A stretch of DNA of 64,000 nt, taken from the NCBI RefSeq assembly GCF_013409645.1, contig NZ_JACCBG010000001.1:1858001-1922000 (forward strand), in the 5' to 3' direction. Position numbers and translations under genes: made by a program. Positions 16,298 to 24,323 of this stretch are shown piece after piece (the stretch's first letter is position 1; every line of letters begins with the position of its first letter). Below the pieces are notes generated by a model. That model was not told the origin of the DNA. It saw only the letters and a list, made by a program, of their open reading frames with translations, and did no database searches. Origin of the DNA: Nocardioides panaciterrulae. GTDB taxonomy: Bacteria > Actinomycetota > Actinomycetes > Propionibacteriales > Nocardioidaceae.

Positions 16298-17658
16298 CAG
16301 GCCCCCAGCATCATCTGGCCGCAGACGCGGACCACGTTGCCGTTGACGGCGGTCGAGCCGGGGCTGGCGAACCAGGCGATGGCCTCCGCGACGTCGATGG
16401 GCAGGCCGCCCTGGGACATGGCGTTCATCCGCTGGCCGACCTCGCGGGTCGCGAACGGCACCGCGGCGGTCATCTGCGTGATGATGAAGCCGGGCGCGAC
16501 CGCGTTGATCGTGATGCCCTTCGTCAGCTCCCCGGCCAGGGAGTCCACGAGCCCGATCACGCCGGCCTTGGAGGCCGCGTAGTTGGTCTGGCCCACGTTG
16601 CCGGCGATGCCGGCGATGGAGGCGACGCCGATGATCCGGCCGTTGTCGTGGACGACGCCCTGGTCGAGCAGCTCGCGGGTGATCCGCTCCGGGGCGATCA
16701 GGTTGACCTCCAGGACCTGCTGCCAGCGGTCTCCCTTGTCCGACGGCGCCATGTTCGCGAGCTTGCGGTCGCGGGTGATGCCGGCGTTGTGCACGACGAC
16801 GTCGACGCCGCCGTGCTCCTCCTTCAGGTAGTGGGCGATCCGCTGCGGGGCGTCCTTGGCGGTGATGTCGAGGACCAGGTGGTCGCCGTCGAGCTCGCCC
16901 ATCACGGACTGCAGCTCGCTGGCGGCCTGCGGGACGTCGACGCCGACCACGGTGGCGCCGTCGCGGTGCAGCACCCGGGCGATCTGCTCGCCGATCCCGC
17001 GGCTGGCGCCGGTGACCAGGGCGACCTGGCCGGCCAGCGGTCGCTGCCAGTCGGTGACCTCGGCGGCCTTCGTCGTACCCGTCGCGCCGACCCGGACGAC
17101 CTGGCCCGAGACGTAGGCGGACTTGGGGGAGAGCAGGAACGCCAGCGTCGACGCGGTGGCGGCCTCGGCGCCGTCGGCGACGTAGACCAGCTGCACCGTC
17201 CCGCCCCGGCCGACCTCCTTGCCGAGGCTGCGTGTGAAGCCCTCCAGCGCGCGCTGCGCGACCCGCTCACCGCCCGCGACGGACTCCGGCGGCGTGCCCA
17301 GCACGATCAGTCGCGGGCAGCTGTCCAGGCTTCGCAGCACCGGCGTGAAGAAGTCGCGCAGCGCGACCAGGTCGGCGGAGCTGGTGAGGCCGGTGGCGTC
17401 GAACACCAGGCCCTTGTACGTCGCGCCCTCGGACGTCGCATCGGCGTCGGCGGACCGGACCGAGGCGATGCCGAGGCCGTCCAGCAGCTCGGGGAGCGAG
17501 TCGCCGAGCCGGCCGCGACCGCCGACGAGCACGGTGCCGTCGACCAGCGGTGCGCCTTCGGTCCAGCGCTCCAGCCTCGCGGGGGCGGGCAGGCCGAGGT
17601 TCTTCACGAGCAGCTTGCCGATCGGCGTCTGCACGAAGCCCTGGTACTTGTCGCTCAT
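16297..17658 (-). CDS. fabG4: High-molecular-weight 3-oxoacyl-ACP/CoA reductase FabG4
   Basis: The 453-residue length fits FabG4, which carries an N-terminal flavodoxin-like Rossmann domain (about residues 1-190) before the canonical SDR domain. The SDR part has GASRGIGEQIARVL for cofactor binding, the NAG motif (VVHNAGITRDRK), the catalytic serine in IIGVASIAGIAGN and the YAASK tyrosine/lysine. It reduces 3-oxoacyl thioesters using NAD(P)H. The ATG at 17658 follows GGAGGATCCCGACGC; earlier in-frame starts lie in the intergenic region. It is the first gene of fabG4-maoC and diverges from a fadA2-type thiolase over a 140-bp control region. Confidence 0.93.
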   Translation of the reverse strand: MSDKYQGFVQTPIGKLLVKNLGLPAPARLERWTEGAPLVDGTVLVGGRGRLGDSLPELLDGLGIASVRSADADATSEGATYKGLVFDATGLTSSADLVALRDFFTPVLRSLDSCPRLIVLGTPPESVAGGERVAQRALEGFTRSLGKEVGRGGTVQLVYVADGAEAATASTLAFLLSPKSAYVSGQVVRVGATGTTKAAEVTDWQRPLAGQVALVTGASRGIGEQIARVLHRDGATVVGVDVPQAASELQSVMGELDGDHLVLDITAKDAPQRIAHYLKEEHGGVDVVVHNAGITRDRKLANMAPSDKGDRWQQVLEVNLIAPERITRELLDQGVVHDNGRIIGVASIAGIAGNVGQTNYAASKAGVIGLVDSLAGELTKGITINAVAPGFIITQMTAAVPFATREVGQRMNAMSQGGLPIDVAEAIAWFASPGSTAVNGNVVRVCGQMMLGA

Positions 17659-17706
17659 GCGTCGGGATCCTCCGTTGATCGTGAGCCGGCTGGGTCGTCC
17701 GAGTCC

Positions 17707-17725
17707 ATGCAACTCGATGTGTAAC
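17707..17725. promoter_or_regulatory. Operator-like element in the fabG4/fadA2 intergenic region
   Basis: ATGCAACTCGATGTGTAAC shares the TGCAACTC left half and the spacing with the palindrome GTGCAACTCCGCGTTGCAC in front of the tetR at 20820; its right half is degenerate. It may be a weaker site for the same TetR protein. The match is limited (11 of 18 positions), so this is a suggestion only. Confidence 0.3.
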
Positions 17726-17798
17726 TCTGCGTCCACATTTCGTGACGTGCCCCTCATAACCTTCACTCCCGAGGGCCGCAGCGCAAGGATGTCTGGCC

Positions 17799-19079
17799 AT
17801 GAGGACCGAGACCCGCCGCGTCGCCGTGATCGGCGGCGACCGCATCCCGTTCGCCCGCTCCAACACCGCCTACGCCGACGTCTCCAACCAGGACATGCTC
17901 ACGGCCGTCATCGACGGCCTGGCGGCCCGGTTCGGGCTCGAGGGCGAACGACTCGGCGAGGTGGTCGCCGGCGCCGTGCTCAAGCACGCCCGGGACTTCA
18001 ACCTGGCCCGGGAGGCGGTGCTGGGCTCGCGGCTGGCGCCGGAGACGCCGGCCATCGACATCCAGCAGGCGTGCGGGACCGGCCTGCAGGCGGCGATCGA
18101 GGTCGCCAACAAGATCGCGCTCGGCCAGATCGACGTCGGCGTCGCCGGCGGCACCGACACCACCTCCGACGCGCCCGTCGCGATCAGCGACCGGCTGCGC
18201 CGGAAGCTGATGAAGGTCAACGCCGCCCGCGACGTCAAGGGACGCGTCGCGGCGCTGGGCGCCATCCGTCCCGGCGACATCGGCCTGGAGATCCCGCAGA
18301 ACGGGGAGCCCCGCACCGGCCTGTCCATGGGCGAGCACGCCGCGCTGACCGCGCTTGAGTGGCGGGTGACCCGGGAGGAGCAGGACGAGCTCGCGGCCGC
18401 CTCGCACCGCAACCTCGCCGCGGCGTACGACGAGGGGTTCCTCGACGACACGGTCACGCCGTTCCGCGGCGTCGAGCGCGACAACAACCTGCGCGCCGAC
18501 TCCAGCGCGGAGAAGCTGGCGAAGCTCAAGCCGGTCTTCGGCAAGGGCGAGGCGGCCACCATGACCGCGGGCAACTCCACGCCGCTGACCGACGGCGCGT
18601 CCGCGGTGCTGCTGGCCTCCGAGGAGTGGGCGTCCGGGCGCGGGCTCGAGCCGCTGGCCTTCCTCGCCGACTACGAGACCGCGGCCGTGGACTACGTGCA
18701 CGGCGGGGAGGGCCTGCTGATGGCCCCGGCGTACGCCGTGCCGCGGATGCTGGCGCGCCAGGGGCTGACCCTGCAGGACTTCGACTACTACGAGATCCAC
18801 GAGGCGTTCGCCTCCCAGGTGCTCTCCACGCTCAAGGCGTGGGAGGACCCGGTCTTCTGCAAGGAGCGCCTCGGCCTCGACGCGCCGCTCGGCCCGATCG
18901 ACCGCGACCGGCTCAACGTCAAGGGCTCCTCGCTGGCCGCCGGCCACCCGTTCGCCGCGACCGGCGGCCGGATCCTCACCGTGGCCGCGAAGCTGCTCGC
19001 GGAGCGCGGCGAGGGCCGGGTGCTCATCTCGATCTGCGCGGCCGGCGGCCAGGGCGTGGTCGCCATCCTCGAGCGCTGA
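17799..19079 (+). CDS. fadA2: Acetyl-CoA C-acetyltransferase, FadA2 type
   Basis: This 426-residue thiolase has the nucleophilic cysteine in IDIQQACGTGLQAAIEVANK, the histidine in YEIHEAFASQVLSTL, GHPFAATGGR, and the second cysteine in SICAAGGQGVVA. It interconverts two acetyl-CoA and acetoacetyl-CoA, or thiolyses 3-ketoacyl-CoA. AAGGA about 10 nt before the ATG gives a ribosome site. It is divergent from fabG4-maoC, an arrangement that resembles the mycobacterial fabG4/htdX/fadA2 locus. Together they could interconvert 3-oxo-, 3-hydroxy- and enoyl-thioesters and their C2 precursors. Confidence 0.9.
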   Translation: MRTETRRVAVIGGDRIPFARSNTAYADVSNQDMLTAVIDGLAARFGLEGERLGEVVAGAVLKHARDFNLAREAVLGSRLAPETPAIDIQQACGTGLQAAIEVANKIALGQIDVGVAGGTDTTSDAPVAISDRLRRKLMKVNAARDVKGRVAALGAIRPGDIGLEIPQNGEPRTGLSMGEHAALTALEWRVTREEQDELAAASHRNLAAAYDEGFLDDTVTPFRGVERDNNLRADSSAEKLAKLKPVFGKGEAATMTAGNSTPLTDGASAVLLASEEWASGRGLEPLAFLADYETAAVDYVHGGEGLLMAPAYAVPRMLARQGLTLQDFDYYEIHEAFASQVLSTLKAWEDPVFCKERLGLDAPLGPIDRDRLNVKGSSLAAGHPFAATGGRILTVAAKLLAERGEGRVLISICAAGGQGVVAILER

Positions 19080-19175
19080 CCTCCGGACTGTTCCGACCCG
19101 CGGGCGACCACCGTCCGTGGACCGGTTGTTCGGGAGGGGTCGCATCACTCGCCGCGACTCGGGTACGAGGCCGAC

Positions 19176-20750
19176 GTGGTGGATGTGGCGCAGACCCTCG
19201 CGGACGGCCGCTACGAGCTCGGTCCGGTGATCGGCTCCGGCGGCAGCGGGTCGGTCCGGCAGGCGCACGACCGCCTGCTGGACCGGCCCGTCGCCGTCAA
19301 GCTGCTGCGAGACGACGGTGCCGACGACACCGACCGGCAGCGGATGCGTGCCGAGGCACAGCTCGCCGGCTCGCTTGCCCACCCCGGCATCGCCCGGGTC
19401 TACGACTACGGCGAGGAGCCCGCCGCGGACGGGGCAGGTGGCCGGCCGACGCCGTACATCGTCATGCAGCACGTGGCGGGTGCCTCGCTGTGGCAGGTGC
19501 TGGCCGAGCGCCGCACCCTCCCGCCCGCCGAGGTGATGCGGATCGTCGCGCAGGTGGCGGACGCGCTGCAGGCGGCGCACCGGGCCGGGATCGTGCACCG
19601 CGACCTCAAGCCCGCGAACCTGCTACTCACCGAGGACGGTGGGGTGGTGATCGTGGACTTCGGGATCGCCCGCACCCGCGGTGCGGACCCGCTGACGCGC
19701 ACCGGGACCATCGTCGGCACCGTGGACTACCTCAGCCCGGAGCAGGCCGAGGGCCGGTCCGCGACGCCGCGGTCGGACCTCTACTCCCTCGGCATGGTGG
19801 CCTACGAGTGCCTGACCGGGCGCAAGCCGTTCCGCCGCGAGACCGAGGTCGCGACGGCCCTCGCGCACCTGCTGGAGGACGCGCCCGAGCTCGGCGCGGA
19901 GGTCCCGGCATCGGTGCGGGCGCTGGTCGGTCAGCTGATCGCCAAGGATCCCGAGGAGCGTCCCAAGGACGCGGCGGAGGTCGCCGTCCGCGCCGCCGGC
20001 CTCGCCGTCCCCACGACCGTGGTGCTGCCGCCTCCCGCGGCCCGGCGCCTGGTCGCCGCGGTGCGTGGTCCGGCGCTCCGGTCCCGACGCGCCTACGTCG
20101 CGGCCGGGGTGCTGGTCGCGGCGGTCGCAGGGTCGGCGCTGGTGGCGGCCCGGCCGGCCACGTCGAGGGTTCCGGACCTGCGCGGTGAGTGGTGGACGGC
20201 GGCGAGCGCGACACTCGACGGTCGTGACCTCGAGGCGCGCCGGCAGGTCGTGGACGACCCGGCGGCGCACCGAGGCACCGTGCTGCGGCAGGACGTGCCG
20301 CCCGGCTCGACCGTCCATCAGGGCGCCGTGGTGACACTGTCGGTGGCCTCCGGGCGCACGGACCTGAAGGCGAGCGACGTGCTGGGGGAGTCGTGGCGCC
20401 GGGCGGCCCGGGACCTGGTCGCGCTCGGGCTGGTGCCCGAGCGCACCTCCCGCACGCAGGGCTCGAGGGCCGGCCGCGTCGTCGGCGTCCGCCCCACCGG
20501 TCGGCTGCCGCTCGGCGCCACGGTCACGCTGGCCGTCGCCCAGAAGCCGGCCCCGGCCGCGGTGACCTCCTCGACCGCCGCTCCGTCCCCGGCCGTGCCG
20601 CGCGTCACCCGGACGCCCCACCCCCGGGTGCACCACCGCGCGCAGCGGCATCACCGCAAGCCACCCAAGGCGCACCGCGGGCACGGGCACGGGCGAGGGC
20701 ACGGGCACGGACACGGACACGGACACGGGCGGGGCCACCGGCCGCACTGA
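19176..20750 (+). CDS. PASTA-type serine/threonine protein kinase with a His-rich C-terminal tail
   Basis: The 524-residue membrane kinase has an N-terminal kinase domain at about 13-270 (glycine-rich loop GSGGSGSV, lysine K42, HRDLKPAN at 141-148, DFG at 161-163), a single transmembrane helix at 306-325, and two PASTA repeats outside the cell at about 331-392 and 397-456. PASTA domains sense muropeptides or beta-lactams in related kinases. The last 43 residues carry about 15 histidines in HGHG-type repeats, an unusual extracellular tail that could bind metals. The start is the GTG at 19176; no strong ribosome site is seen. The gene stands alone between fadA2 and tetR. Confidence 0.9.
   Translation: MVDVAQTLADGRYELGPVIGSGGSGSVRQAHDRLLDRPVAVKLLRDDGADDTDRQRMRAEAQLAGSLAHPGIARVYDYGEEPAADGAGGRPTPYIVMQHVAGASLWQVLAERRTLPPAEVMRIVAQVADALQAAHRAGIVHRDLKPANLLLTEDGGVVIVDFGIARTRGADPLTRTGTIVGTVDYLSPEQAEGRSATPRSDLYSLGMVAYECLTGRKPFRRETEVATALAHLLEDAPELGAEVPASVRALVGQLIAKDPEERPKDAAEVAVRAAGLAVPTTVVLPPPAARRLVAAVRGPALRSRRAYVAAGVLVAAVAGSALVAARPATSRVPDLRGEWWTAASATLDGRDLEARRQVVDDPAAHRGTVLRQDVPPGSTVHQGAVVTLSVASGRTDLKASDVLGESWRRAARDLVALGLVPERTSRTQGSRAGRVVGVRPTGRLPLGATVTLAVAQKPAPAAVTSSTAAPSPAVPRVTRTPHPRVHHRAQRHHRKPPKAHRGHGHGRGHGHGHGHGHGRGHRPH
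20679..20732 (+). repeat. Hexanucleotide repeat encoding the His-Gly tail
   Basis: Degenerate tandem GGGCAC / GGACAC hexamers run in frame and encode the Gly-His repeats at the end of the kinase gene. Repeat number may vary between strains by slippage. Confidence 0.7.
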
Positions 20751-20784
20751 GTCCGGGCCATCGTGTGACATTCGTGCCACGGCC

Positions 20785-20803
20785 GTGCAACTCCGCGTTG
20801 CAC
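20785..20803. promoter_or_regulatory. TetR operator GTGCAAC-TCCGC-GTTGCAC
   Basis: A perfect 7-bp inverted repeat with a 5-nt spacer lies 17 bp before the tetR start. Its left arm occupies the -35 position (GTGCAA, 17 bp before the -10 TACGAT), and the rest fills the promoter spacer. This is the normal geometry for autorepression by a TetR protein. Confidence 0.75.
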
Positions 20804-20807
20804 TTCC

Positions 20808-20813
20808 TACGAT
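20808..20813 (+). promoter_or_regulatory. -10 hexamer of tetR (leaderless)
   Basis: TACGAT ends 6 nt before the ATG at 20820, so the transcript would begin at or beside the start codon. Confidence 0.5.
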
Positions 20814-20819
20814 GGCGTC

Positions 20820-21512
20820 ATGCCCACCCACGAGAGCCCGCCGACCGACGGCCGCCGCTCCGCCGCCGCGGCACGACGGCGGGCGCGCGAGCGGGAGATC
20901 CTGGCCGCGACCCGGGCGCTCTTCGACGAGCGCGGGGTGCGGGACGCTCAGATCGAGGACATCGCCCGAGCGGTGGGCATCAACCGGGCGATCGTGTACC
21001 GGCACTTCACGGGCAAGGAGGAGCTCTTCGCCCTGACCCTGGTGACCTATCTCGACGAGCTGCGCGGCGAGCTCGAGGAGGCCGCGGCCGGTCACCGCGA
21101 TGCCGGCGAGCGGCTGGCGTCGCTCGTCGGGGCGTTCGTCGACTACGGCGTGGCCCACCCGGCCTTCACCGACTGCGCGCAGGCGCTGATGCGGCGCAGC
21201 GGTCCCGAGCTGCTCGAGGAGATCTCCGAGGGCGCGCTCTTCCGGCTCGGCCGGGGGATCTCCTCGTGCCTGGCGACGCTCGGCGGCGTGCTGGAGGAGG
21301 GCGTGGCCAGCGGCGACTTCACCGTGGACGACCCGACGCTGCTCGCGAACACCCTCTACGCCAGCGGGCTGGGCGCGCTGCAGCTGGCCCGGGTCGGGAT
21401 CCTGGTCAAGGAGGCTGCCCCCGGCATCCCCACGGTCGGCTCGATCTCGCCCGACCAGGTCAAGGACTACCTGGTCGCCTCGGCGCTCGCGCTGGCCAGC
21501 CGCCCGACCTGA
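20820..21512 (+). CDS. TetR/AcrR family transcriptional regulator
   Basis: The 230-residue protein has a TetR N-terminal helix-turn-helix at about 22-70 (REILAATRALFDERGVRD, IEDIARAVGINRAIVYRHF) and a ligand-binding helical C-terminal domain. The preceding palindrome GTGCAACTCCGCGTTGCAC overlaps its promoter, so it probably represses itself. A partly matching element in the fabG4/fadA2 control region, about 3 kb away, suggests that locus as a second target; this is inference. A long inverted repeat that can act as a terminator follows the gene. Ligand unknown. Confidence 0.85.
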   Translation: MPTHESPPTDGRRSAAAARRRAREREILAATRALFDERGVRDAQIEDIARAVGINRAIVYRHFTGKEELFALTLVTYLDELRGELEEAAAGHRDAGERLASLVGAFVDYGVAHPAFTDCAQALMRRSGPELLEEISEGALFRLGRGISSCLATLGGVLEEGVASGDFTVDDPTLLANTLYASGLGALQLARVGILVKEAAPGIPTVGSISPDQVKDYLVASALALASRPT

Positions 21513-21556
21513 CACCGGCCTGCGGTCTGCGGTCTGTGGACTGCGATCGCGATTCC

Positions 21557-21601
21557 TTTGCGGCGGATCTGATCTGCCTGGTGGGTGGGATCCGCCGCAA
21601 A
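21557..21601. terminator. Long inverted repeat between convergent tetR and ligB
   Basis: A perfect 13-bp inverted repeat (TTTGCGGCGGATC and its complement) is separated by 19 nt. It lies between the 3' ends of two convergent genes and can form a hairpin on either transcript, so a bidirectional terminator is the simplest reading. The 19-nt loop is long for that, and an alternative role is possible. Confidence 0.55.
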
Positions 21602-21710
21602 CACCGGCTGCCCCGGGCGTGCTAGCGGTCGGCCCCGATCTCGACGGGATCCTGGCGCCGTGCAGCACCGACTTGGCGTGCTGGCAGACCGGAGGCCAAC
21701 CTGTTCGGCA

Positions 21711-23267
21711 TCACCGCGTAGGACCGGCGCCGGCGTCCGGCACTCGCGAATACGACCGAACCGTCTCGACCGTGTCCACCTCCTCAGGGCCCTTGTCGTC
21801 GCGGTAGCGGAGCACCCGGGCGAAACGCAGGGCCATCCCGCCGGGGTAGCGCGAGGAGCGCTGCACGCCGTCGAACGCGATCTCGACGACCTGCTCGGGC
21901 TGGACGTGGACGACGTGCCCCTCCCGGTGCGTCTCCAGCTCCAGGAAGCGTTCGGTCTGCCAGCGCAAGGTCTCGTCGGTGAGGCCCTTGAACGTCTTGC
22001 CCAGCATCACCAGCCCACCGGTCGCCGGGTCGCGGGCGCCGAGGTGAATGTTCGACAGCCAGCCCTGGCGCCGGCCGCTGCCCCACTCGACGGCGAGCAC
22101 GACGAGGTCGAGGGTGTGCACCGGCTTGACCTTCACCCACGCGGCGCCGCGCCGGCCGGCGTCGTACGCCGCGGCGAGGTTCTTCACCACGACGCCCTCG
22201 TGGCCCGACGCGAGGGCGCCCGCCAGGAAGGACCGGGCCGCCTCGGGGTCGGAGGTGACGAGGCGGGGGACCCGGTGCTGCTCGGGCACCAGCCGGCCGA
22301 GGACCGCGAGCCGGTGGGCGCCGGGGGCGTCGAGCAGGTCCTCCCCGTCGTGGTGGAGCACGTCGAAGAAGTACGGCGTGACCGCGACCCCGCCCTCCTG
22401 CGTGACCCGCTGGGCGGTGCGGGCTGCGGTCTCCTGGAACGGCCGCGGCCGACCTCGGTCGTCGAGCGCGATCGCCTCGCCGTCGAGCACGAACCGGGTG
22501 GCGGGCAGCGACAGCGCCACCGCCACGACCTCGGGCAGCCGGGCGGTGATGTCCTCCAGGCTCCGGGTGGCCACCAGCACCTCGTCGCCGTCCCGGTGCA
22601 CCTGGATGCGGATGCCGTCGAGCTTCACGTCGACCGCGACCTCGCCGCCGTCCACGCCGGCCGCCTTGACCAGCGCCGCGTCGAGGTCGGGGGCGCTGGA
22701 GGCCAGCATCGGCAGCACCGGGCGGCCGACCTGCAGGCCGAGGCCGGCCAGCTCGGCCTCGCCGCCGGTCATCGCCGCCACCGTGACCGCGACCGTGGAG
22801 CCGACCAGCATCGCGGCCCGGCGTACCGCGGCCAGCGGCACGCCCGAGGCCAGCGCCACCGCCTCCTGCACCAGCGCGTCGAGCGCGCCCTGCCGCACCT
22901 CCCCGGTGACCACGCCCCGCAGCCAGGCCTGCTCCTCGACGGTGGCCCGGCCGAACAGCTCGGCCACGGCGGCGGTCCGGGCCGCCTGCGAGCCGGGCCC
23001 GGCCAGCGCCGCGATGGTCTCGAAGGCCGCGTGCACCTCCAGCACCTCCAGCGCCGGCGCCTCGGCGGCCGACGGCAGCTCGGCCAGGCTGCGCCAGCCG
23101 AGGCCGGTGCGGCGCTGCCGCAGGGTCCCCCCGAGGTACGCCGTGACCGTCTCGATCTCCTCGGGCGCGGCCCGGGCGAGCAGCTCGGCGATCGCGGCGA
23201 CCTTGGCCTTGCGAGACCGGGTCGCCGCGACGGCGTTGGAGGTGGCGACGACGTCGGCGAGCAGCAC
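21711..23267 (-). CDS. ligB: ATP-dependent DNA ligase (LigB type)
   Basis: The 518-residue ligase has an N-terminal DNA-binding domain (residues about 1-185), the adenylation domain with the KxDG motif (K215-L-D217-G) and motif VHRDGD, FVLDGEAIAL (motif III) and EGVVVKNL (motif IV), then an OB-fold with VKVKPV (motif V). It seals nicks with ATP; actinobacteria usually also have NAD-dependent LigA for replication, so this enzyme serves repair. Length agrees with mycobacterial LigB (about 507). It starts at ATG 23267 and is divergent from an AlkA-like glycosylase, forming a repair pair. Confidence 0.93.
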   Translation of the reverse strand: MLLADVVATSNAVAATRSRKAKVAAIAELLARAAPEEIETVTAYLGGTLRQRRTGLGWRSLAELPSAAEAPALEVLEVHAAFETIAALAGPGSQAARTAAVAELFGRATVEEQAWLRGVVTGEVRQGALDALVQEAVALASGVPLAAVRRAAMLVGSTVAVTVAAMTGGEAELAGLGLQVGRPVLPMLASSAPDLDAALVKAAGVDGGEVAVDVKLDGIRIQVHRDGDEVLVATRSLEDITARLPEVVAVALSLPATRFVLDGEAIALDDRGRPRPFQETAARTAQRVTQEGGVAVTPYFFDVLHHDGEDLLDAPGAHRLAVLGRLVPEQHRVPRLVTSDPEAARSFLAGALASGHEGVVVKNLAAAYDAGRRGAAWVKVKPVHTLDLVVLAVEWGSGRRQGWLSNIHLGARDPATGGLVMLGKTFKGLTDETLRWQTERFLELETHREGHVVHVQPEQVVEIAFDGVQRSSRYPGGMALRFARVLRYRDDKGPEEVDTVETVRSYSRVPDAGAGPTR

Positions 23268-23332
23268 GTCGTCATTGTGCCGGGTGCCACCGACGCCCCG
23301 ACGGGGCCGCAGCGGGCGGGGGTGGCGTCGGT

Positions 23333-23338
23333 TAACGT
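23333..23338 (+). promoter_or_regulatory. -10 hexamer, leaderless start of the glycosylase gene
   Basis: TAACGT ends 6 nt before the GTG at 23345. Confidence 0.45.
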
Positions 23339-23344
23339 GCCGCC

Positions 23345-24295
23345 GTGACGTCGCAGGAGCCCCGGGAGCGGATCTGGCGCCCCGGGTTCGACTGCCCGGT
23401 GAGCCGGATGCTGCTCCACCGACGGCGCGGAGCCGGCGATCCGACGTACCGTCTCGACGCCGCGGGTCGGCACTGGCGCGGCGTCCGGACGCCCGACGGC
23501 CCGGCGACGCTGGTGCTGCGGGCGCGGCCGACGGACGCGGAGGTGCACGCGCAGGCGTGGGGCCCGGGTGCGGAGTGGGCGCTGGCGTCGGTGCCCGACC
23601 TGCTCGGGGCCGCGGACGACCCGAGCGGGTTCGAGCCGCGGCACCCGGTGCTCGCCGAGGCGCTGCGGAGGTACGGCGAGGTCCGGGTCGGCCGCAGCGG
23701 GCTGGTGATGGAGTCGCTGGTGCCGGCCATCCTGGAGCAGAAGGTGACCGGGCAGGAGGCCTTCGCCGGCTTCCGGATGCTGGTGCACCGGTTCGGCGAG
23801 CGGGCGCCGGGGCCGGGCCGAGAGCAGCGGCTGTGGGTGCAGCCGACCCCGGAGCAGCTCCGCGTGATCCCCTCCTGGGAGTGGCTGCGCATGCACGTCG
23901 ACCCGGCCCGGTCCAGGACCCTCGTGCAGGCCGCTCGGGTCGCCGACGCCCTCGAGCGCACCGTCGGGCTGCCCCACGAGGAGGCCGACCGCCGGTTGCG
24001 CAGCCTCCCCGGCATCGGCGTGTGGACCAGCGCCGAGGCGCGCCAGCGCGCCCACGGGGACCCCGACGCCGTGTCGTTCGGCGACTACCACGTGGCCAAG
24101 GACATCGGCTGGGCGCTGACCGGCACGCCGTTCGACGACCAGGAGCTCGAGGAGTTCCTCGAGCCCTGGCGGCCGCACCGGGGCCGGGTCCAGGCCCTCG
24201 TGGCGATCGCGGGGCTGCACCGCCCCCGGCACGGCGCCCGGATGGCCCCGCGCACCCACCTGCCGGCGTCCGTCACCCGTCGGGTCCCTCGCTGA
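23345..24295 (+). CDS. DNA-3-methyladenine glycosylase-like HhH-GPD protein (AlkA-like)
   Basis: The 316-residue protein has a C-terminal helix-hairpin-helix segment RLRSLPGIGVWTSAEARQRA followed by SFGDYHVAKDIGWALTG, which supplies the catalytic aspartate region of HhH-GPD glycosylases, and the helix VMESLVPAILEQKVTGQEAF typical of AlkA-type proteins. These enzymes excise alkylated bases. The start is a GTG with a leaderless-type promoter. It is divergent from ligB, so base excision and nick sealing genes share a 77-bp control region. The exact lesion specificity is not predictable. Confidence 0.85.
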   Translation: MTSQEPRERIWRPGFDCPVSRMLLHRRRGAGDPTYRLDAAGRHWRGVRTPDGPATLVLRARPTDAEVHAQAWGPGAEWALASVPDLLGAADDPSGFEPRHPVLAEALRRYGEVRVGRSGLVMESLVPAILEQKVTGQEAFAGFRMLVHRFGERAPGPGREQRLWVQPTPEQLRVIPSWEWLRMHVDPARSRTLVQAARVADALERTVGLPHEEADRRLRSLPGIGVWTSAEARQRAHGDPDAVSFGDYHVAKDIGWALTGTPFDDQELEEFLEPWRPHRGRVQALVAIAGLHRPRHGARMAPRTHLPASVTRRVPR

Positions 24296-24311
24296 GCGGG
24301 CGTACCGCCGG

Positions 24312-24317
24312 TACGGT
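24312..24317 (+). promoter_or_regulatory. -10 hexamer, leaderless start of the SCP2 gene
   Basis: TACGGT ends 6 nt before the ATG at 24324. Confidence 0.45.
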
Positions 24318-24323
24318 GTCGCT

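Noticed and set aside
20679-20732. Repeat array as CRISPR
   Set aside because: Hexamers in frame with the kinase; no spacer-repeat alternation and no cas genes.
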